Source of the DNA: Pleodorina starrii
Taxonomy: Eukaryota; Chlorophyta; Chlorophyceae; Chlamydomonadales; Volvocaceae
Length of the DNA stretch: 64,000 nucleotides
Direction of reading: 5' to 3'
NCBI GenBank assembly: GCA_030267565.1
Contig: BRXU01000003.1
Coordinates: 3,800,001 to 3,864,000 of the forward strand
Part shown: piece after piece, positions 58,681-64,000 of the stretch
How the letters are laid out: every line of letters starts with the position of its first letter
Numbering within the stretch: the first letter of the stretch is position 1
The notes under the pieces: generated by a model
Told to the model about the DNA's origin: nothing
What the model saw: the letters and a program-made list of their open reading frames with translations, nothing else
The model's database searches: none
Translations under genes and position numbers: made by a program

Positions 58681-59194
58681 ACGACACTCGGCCCCCCCCG
58701 TTTATCCGTCCGTCCGTCCGTCCATCAGTCCGTCCGTCTGCCCAACAGTCAGGCACTGCGTCGGCCAGTCAGCGAACCCCCGGTATCAGTCCTTCCTTTT
58801 CAGCATTCATTTCATGTAATCGCCTGATGCGCGATTACCGTACCTTCAGGTTCCTGGGCGTTGACCCGGCCTATTATTGCCACCCCGACCCGGCCTATTA
58901 TTGCCGACCGCGGCAGTGCAGATGCGGCTTGCGCAGTACAGCTACAGCTACAGCTACAGCATGGCAGTACGCAGTACATTGGCAAGCAAGCGCGCGCATA
59001 AGGGCCCTTCGCAAGATATAAGCGAGAGCCAAGCCAGCGGCCCCAGCCCCGACCCCAGGCAACTGTAAGTCCAGCGCACGGATGCGCAGGGACGGCGGAG
59101 GTCCCGGCTTCCGGGGCGGGGCGGGGCGGGGAGGAGGGGCCGGGGCGCCGCAGTAGCACACGGATGTGCCCAGGCCCGCTGCTGCTGCCGCCGC

Positions 59195-62100
59195 TCACGC
59201 GGCGAAGGGATCCTGGGCCGGTGCGTCCGGGTCGCCCTCGAACCGTGTCTCCGAAATTGGCTCCAACTGCGAACGGGCCGCAGAAAGAGGGACGTGGGGA
59301 CGGAGGAGCAGGACAAAGGCGGACAGAGGCCACATGTGAGCAGCCTCGCACGCGCAGGGGCAAACGCCCCGGATCCGTACCGCGCCCTTCGACCGAGCGG
59401 TCCGGTTCGGTCGAGCCACGGAGCGAAAGGGCAGCCCACTGGTGCAGTACACACAGTAGGCAGTTGTGGAGGCAGCGGAGAGGGCGGACGGACGGTCCTT
59501 CCGGTGCCATTACGGCACCTACCGGTAGTCGACATACCCCAACTTAGTATACGGCATTTTTAGCCGACATCACGGCGTCGGCACAGGCACCCGTATTCAC
59601 AGCTGGTCCCGCAATCATAACCGTAGCGGTGGAACGGAGGCTAAGTTGGCGAATGGACCCCCCAGGACCAGCCGCGGACGCATGTGACCCACGACCACGA
59701 GCTCGAGCACGAGCACGAAGACGACTTGGCGACGGCACCATTTCACTACAGCCCCACCCAACGACGACGAGTGACCCCAATGACGACGGACAAGCCCGGT
59801 CGGAGCCCGACCCCACGGACCGACCCACGGGTCAGAACCCACCACGACGGACTTGGAGGTGATGGCGTTCGATAGCGACACGTTGCGACCGCCCACCATG
59901 ATGATCTGGAGGGAGGGGGCGGAGGAGGAGGAGGGGGGGCGAGATGGCAGGATGGCAGGGTTGGGAAGAGCATGGCAGGATGGCAGGGTTGGAGCGAGCA
60001 TGGCAGGATTGGGGAGAGGATGGCAGGGTCCGGGAGGGGGAGGGGTTGGGGCGGTGTGGCGGTGGGAGACAGCCCAGGGAGGGAGGCAGGCAGGCAGGGA
60101 AGGAGCGGGAGAGCCGCGGGCCGAGAGCAGCGGCGCCCGCAGCGGCGGCGCTTGGCAGTGAGTAATCGGCATCGGCAGCAGCTGCAGTTGCTAGCAGTTG
60201 CTGCTTCTGCTGCTGCTGCCGGCAGCAGCTGCGAAGAAGAAAGCAACAGCAGCAGCAGCAATAGCGGAGAAGGCAGCTGGCGCCGCTCGACTCGGGCGAT
60301 GTTCGCCATCAGACACACCCCACCAGACACCGCACGTCGACGCATACACACACACGTACACACAGCACCGTACTCGCAGCCATGCTCGCCCGCTCTCGCT
60401 CACCGGGTCGTCCCCCTTGCTCCGCGACCTGCCACCTCGCCGGGAGCTGCCGCAGCGCGGTGAGTGCATGCTGCGAGGGTGGCAGCCGTCACCGCTGGTG
60501 GAGGGCTGCCGGTGCGGCCGAGGCGGCGGAGCCCCGCTGGCCGCCGGCGGAGCCCTGTTGGTTGGTTTTTTTGGGGGGGGGAACAGGCAGTCGCTTCGGT
60601 AACGACGTCGATGTCAAGTTGTCAATGTCGACATCGTTGTTGGAACCAATTAATTAATAAATTAATTAATAAATTAATTATTGGCGTAGTTACGATCACA
60701 TGGATTGAAACACTCTTACGCACGTACACGAAAGGGAAAAGAAGCAAGCCGGAGGCCGCGGCGCGTGCAACGAATGCGCATCGTGAGCCGAGACGGAGGA
60801 GGAGGAGGGGAAAGAGGAGGAGATTTGAGCCGTAACCGCTATTGTGACGGGACACGCGGCGCACAGGGTTACCAACGGTGCACAGCGCTTACCCGGAGCT
60901 GGACACCGCTCCGGAACCCGAAACCGACCCGGCAGCGCCCGAGCCGGAGCCCTTGCGGCCGTGGTAGTGGTGGTGCAGCCGCGGCAGCGGCGCCGACGCG
61001 GATGATTGTCGCGCGCTGGCCGCCTCCTCCAGTCGCCGCCGCAGTGACGCCGCGGCGCCCTCTCGCGCCACCAGCTTGGCTGCGTTGCGCTGCTCGGGGG
61101 TCATGGCGGTGTAGGAGAGGGCGGGGGTGGGGGAGGGCTGCGCCGCCCGCAGCGCCGTCAGGGTCGACAAGATCTCCTCAAAGCCGGGCCTGCGGAGGGG
61201 GCAGAGGGGCGGGAGGGAGGGGCGGGCGGGAGGAGGGGAGAGGGGGGAGGGAGACGCGGAGGACGGGGAGGGAGTCGGGGGTTAAGAAAGACGAATGGGT
61301 GCGTAGTACCGTAACCTGACGGGCAGGGGAGGAGAGGAGAGATTGGGAGGTACAGGCAGGAGACCCGCGGCCAAGTAGCCAACCCAGGCGAGGCGAAGCG
61401 AGGCGAACTAAGGGCGAACGGACCCCAGCAGTGCGATAGGGACGGGGGGTGGTGGTGGCAGTGGCACGGAGGCGGTGCCCGGGTTACGGCAATTGACGTC
61501 AAGCGAAAGCGGTGTGCGTGTTCGCGCTCTGGCACCCCATCCCGCCCACCCACACTCTACACCCACCCACCCGCCCACCCAATCCCCCAGCCATCCAGCC
61601 AGACCCCTCACCTCTGCGCCACGTCCCTGTGCCAGCACCTCTCCGCCAGCTCTCTGAAGCCGGCGGGTGTGCCCGGGGGGAAGGTGGGCCGCTTGCCCTC
61701 CCTGGAGATGAGGTGACCCAGCAGCGCCCCCGGGACACCCTGGTACGGCAGCCCGCCGGTGAACATCTCTGCAGTGCGGTGCGGTGGGGCCGAGCGGAAG
61801 GGCGAGGGGGGGAGGGAGGGACGGGGGAGGGGTTACGAGTGCGAGGCGTCGTTGGCGCTGGTTGCAGCAGCCAGATCCCCCCCCTTGGGTGATAACCATC
61901 AAGGCCCCCCTTGGGTGATAACCAGCCCCCTCCCCCAACCCCCTTGGGTGATAACCATCAAGGCAAGGGGGTGGGCGGGGTGGAGGCGCAGGTTGGAGGG
62001 GTGGGGAGTCAGTACACGGGAGGAGCGGGGAGCAATGGGGGCGCGTGAAGTGGGCCGGGAGGCAGGATCCCTGGCGAGGCGAGGCGAGGCGAGGCGCGGT

Positions 62101-63847
62101 GAGGCGCAGGAATTCCTAGACGCGCACACCCACGCGCACACGCACACGCAAAGCCCACACACGCAAAGCCCATCCGTCTATCCGTCCATCCTTCCGTCCC
62201 TCCTTCCGCGCTCCCGCCCCCCGGCTCTCACCCCACAATGTGATACCGAAAGCGTACACGTCTGCCGCCTTGGACATCTGACCGTGGAGGAGCACCTCTG
62301 TGGGGGCGGTGCAGGGCAGGGCAGGGTAGGGCAGGGTAGGGCAGGGTTGGGTAGGGCAAGAGGGGCAGGAGGGAGGGAGGATGTGAATATGAAATTGATT
62401 ATGAAACCCAGGGCAGCCATGGAAGGGCAGGAGGGGCCGATGCAAGGAGGGAGAGACGAGGGCGACGGGGAGGGAGGGGAGGGGCGGCCGGAGGTGCATG
62501 AGCGCGGCCGCAGGCGCCCCAACACCCACACACCCACACAAACACACACACCCACACCCACACCCACACCTCCACCTCAGAACCGCACTGTCGCATCTCG
62601 GCATCTGCTCTTGTATCGCTGGATGGCTGGGCTGGGCATCTGCCGGAGTCATGACCAAGGACGCTCCACTCTCCCAAGGAACCTCCTCCCCCCTTGCCTC
62701 TTGCTCTGTGGCCCCACGGGAATACCGTAAAACCCTAACCACACTTAGGACACCACACCAGCCACACCCACACCCTGGGGCGCCGCCCCGCCCCGCCCCG
62801 CCCCCAACACCAGGCCCCGGTCCTTCTTTACCCCCGGTGCCGGTGCCGGTGCCGGTATCGGGGTATCGGTCCGGGGTCGGCCCTGCGGCATCATTCATCT
62901 TTACTCATCTCCACCCCACCTGGTGTCATGTGGGCAAAGGCCGAACCCGAACCCGAACCCCCCCTTGGTTCACAGAGCCATGTGCCCATGTCCCACCCCG
63001 CCCCGCCCGCCCCCACCTGGCGCCATGTGTGTGAGGGTGCCCTGGAATGTGGCCGACACGTGCGTCTTCAAGTGGTCCATCTTGATGGCCAAACCAAAGT
63101 CCGCAACCTGATGGTGGGTGGGTGGGTGGGTGGGTGGGTGGGGAGGGGCAAACGTAGCACAGTCCGAATGGGCAAACGCGGGAGTGGGTGGGTGGGGGAT
63201 ATCCACGTATAGGGGGGGGGCCTGAAAGAGGGGATAACGCGAAAGCGGAGGGATGAGACGGGGGCGGGCTGGTGGGGGTGTGGGGTTGGGGACTTCATGT
63301 CAAACAGATCGCAACGCAGTCACCGAGTGTCATCCGCACCCGTCCCACTCGCCCACCGCACCCACCTTTGCCATGACGCCCCCGCCCTCCCTCCCACTCG
63401 ATTTGAGCATCACATTATCCGCCTTCAGATCTGCACCACCACCACCACCGCCACCACCACCACCACCACCACCGGGGCAGCAGAGCGGGGCAGCAAGGGG
63501 AGGGGGACACCGAATGAGAGTGGGCGCGTGTTGTTGACTTGTTGTGGGTGAGCCGTACGGTGTCACACGGTAGCGTCAGTACGGAACAAAAGTACGGACG
63601 TGTGCAGCGGGCGGCGTATTTGAGGACAGGGTGGGCGTTGTACTTGAGCGGGTGGGTGGGGCCTGCACAGCCATGCACCGGCCGCGCCCGCGCCCGTCTT
63701 TGAAGGAAAGCCACCGTGTTCCGTGTCCCTCGCCCCCCCGCCCCCGCTACCCACCCCCATGCACCACATCGTTGAGGTGCAGGTGCAGCAGCGCCTTGGC
63801 CACATCCGCCGCCGTGTCCAGAATGGCGGAGAAGTTGAGGCCCGTCT
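59195..63847 (-). CDS. TKL-like protein kinase, C-terminal part (5' end beyond the window)
   Basis: Nine exons are visible: 63847-63755, 63430-63366, 63107-63017, 62297-62232, 61768-61612, 61189-60893, 60470-60404, 59905-59843 and 59266-59195, about 323 codons including the stop. The order of kinase motifs is correct: LLHLHLNDVVHGDLKADNVML (catalytic loop, with HGD in place of HRD), VADFGLAIKM (DFG), THMAPEVLLHG (APE), DVYAFGITLWEMFTGGLPYQG (subdomain IX), and RCWHRDVAQRPGFEEI (subdomain XI). This matches tyrosine-kinase-like Ser/Thr kinases abundant in green algae. The tail after the kinase domain is Ser/Gly/Ala-rich, then MVGGRNVSLSNAITSK, ending LEPISETRFEGDPDAPAQDP-FAA. Exons 7-9 rest on splice phase and protein-like text rather than homology. 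The ATP-binding lobe and start codon lie past base 64000; 63848-64000 is intron. The first visible acceptor has two candidate AGs. Confidence 0.88.
60648..60682. repeat. AT-only island (TTAATTAATAAA units) in a kinase intron
   Basis: About 35 bp with no G or C, made of AATTAATAA-type units, standing out in GC-rich DNA. It lies in the intron between exons ending 60893 and starting 60470. Confidence 0.9.
63196..63212 (-). repeat. Repeat family A terminal fragment (A4, kinase intron)
   Basis: GGGATATCCACGTATAGG is the inverted terminal unit of family A (CCTATACGTGGATATCCC), without the rest of the element. Confidence 0.5.
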
Positions 63848-64000
63848 CTGCGAGCAAGTGGGCGAGTGGGCGGAGGGGGGAGGGGGCGAGAGGGCGAGGG
63901 GGCGTGGGCAGGTCGGCGGTGCAGCGTAGACAAGAGGCAAGCGGGTGTGTGTGATGGTGCGTCTTGCAAGGAGGGGTGTGCAGTGCGGTCGTCCTCCCTC

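Larger units (their letters stand above)
54752..59194. other. Large region without a supported gene
   Basis: About 4.4 kb with the DSP-FHA promoter at its left end and the kinase gene's 3' end at its right. It contains a (CA) microsatellite (57051-57077), pyrimidine-rich DNA, and a palindrome copy at 58331. A plus-strand frame at 55093-55260 begins MKQLSPPPRLPSSMHELTPS and ends at a GTACGG donor-like site. A minus-strand frame near 58680-58380 has coding-like composition. Neither could be tied to a family or to partner exons. Confidence 0.45.

Noticed and set aside
60889..60891. TAA as the end of the kinase
   Set aside because: It lies in GTAAGC, a good donor, and three further exons join in phase to a convincing C-terminus; still less certain than the kinase domain itself.

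Overview
The window is nuclear DNA from a green alga, most likely a volvocine relative of Chlamydomonas, Gonium or Volvox. The evidence is a pherophorin gene (an extracellular-matrix family typical of volvocine algae), GC-rich third codon positions, many short introns with GTGAGT/GTGGGT donors and (Y)GCAG acceptors, poly-Ala and poly-Gly runs inside proteins, a Chlamydomonas-type ankyrin protein with an F-box-like N-terminus, and a nucleus-encoded plastid ribosomal protein. It is not bacterial, and no operons or CRISPR arrays are present. I built every gene model by reading frames on both strands and requiring splice-phase agreement at each junction.

Layout, left to right. A plastid ribosomal protein S20 gene (606-1396, +) faces a 12-exon F-box/leucine-rich-repeat gene (11103-3918, -). 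That gene is divergent, across about 320 bp, from a 9-exon AFG1-type AAA ATPase (11424-16976, +) with TGTAA poly(A) signals. A two-exon ankyrin-like gene follows (19553-21625, +). Next is a gene-poor stretch with a decayed LINE 3' end near 22.6-23.1 kb. A six-exon pherophorin (30898-25554, -) has a proline-serine rod built from tandem repeats and a 1.7-kb last intron. A gene for a highly charged Lys/Glu/Ser protein (35257-33775, -) is divergent from a 14-exon SelO protein-AMPylase gene (35824-43989, +). A six-exon SAM-dependent methyltransferase follows (45659-49044, +). It faces a ten-exon gene with an unusual rhodanese - dual-specificity phosphatase - FHA architecture (54751-49803, -). The right edge holds the 3' two-thirds of a TKL-like protein kinase gene (63847-59195, -) whose N-terminal exons lie beyond base 64000.

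The genes do not form one pathway. Two products are probably mitochondrial (AFG1, SelO), one acts in the chloroplast (S20), one in the extracellular matrix (pherophorin), and several look like signalling or protein-interaction components (F-box/LRR, ankyrin, DSP-FHA, kinase).

The non-coding DNA is patterned. At least three short families recur, mostly inside introns. They are a 100-230 bp element ending in CCTATACGTGGATA, a 30-bp word around CCGCAGCGAAGG...GGCGACGTT, and a perfect 12-bp palindrome GACCC(RY)GGGTC found eight times. The most notable observations are these intron-enriched elements and the rhodanese-DSP-FHA fusion.
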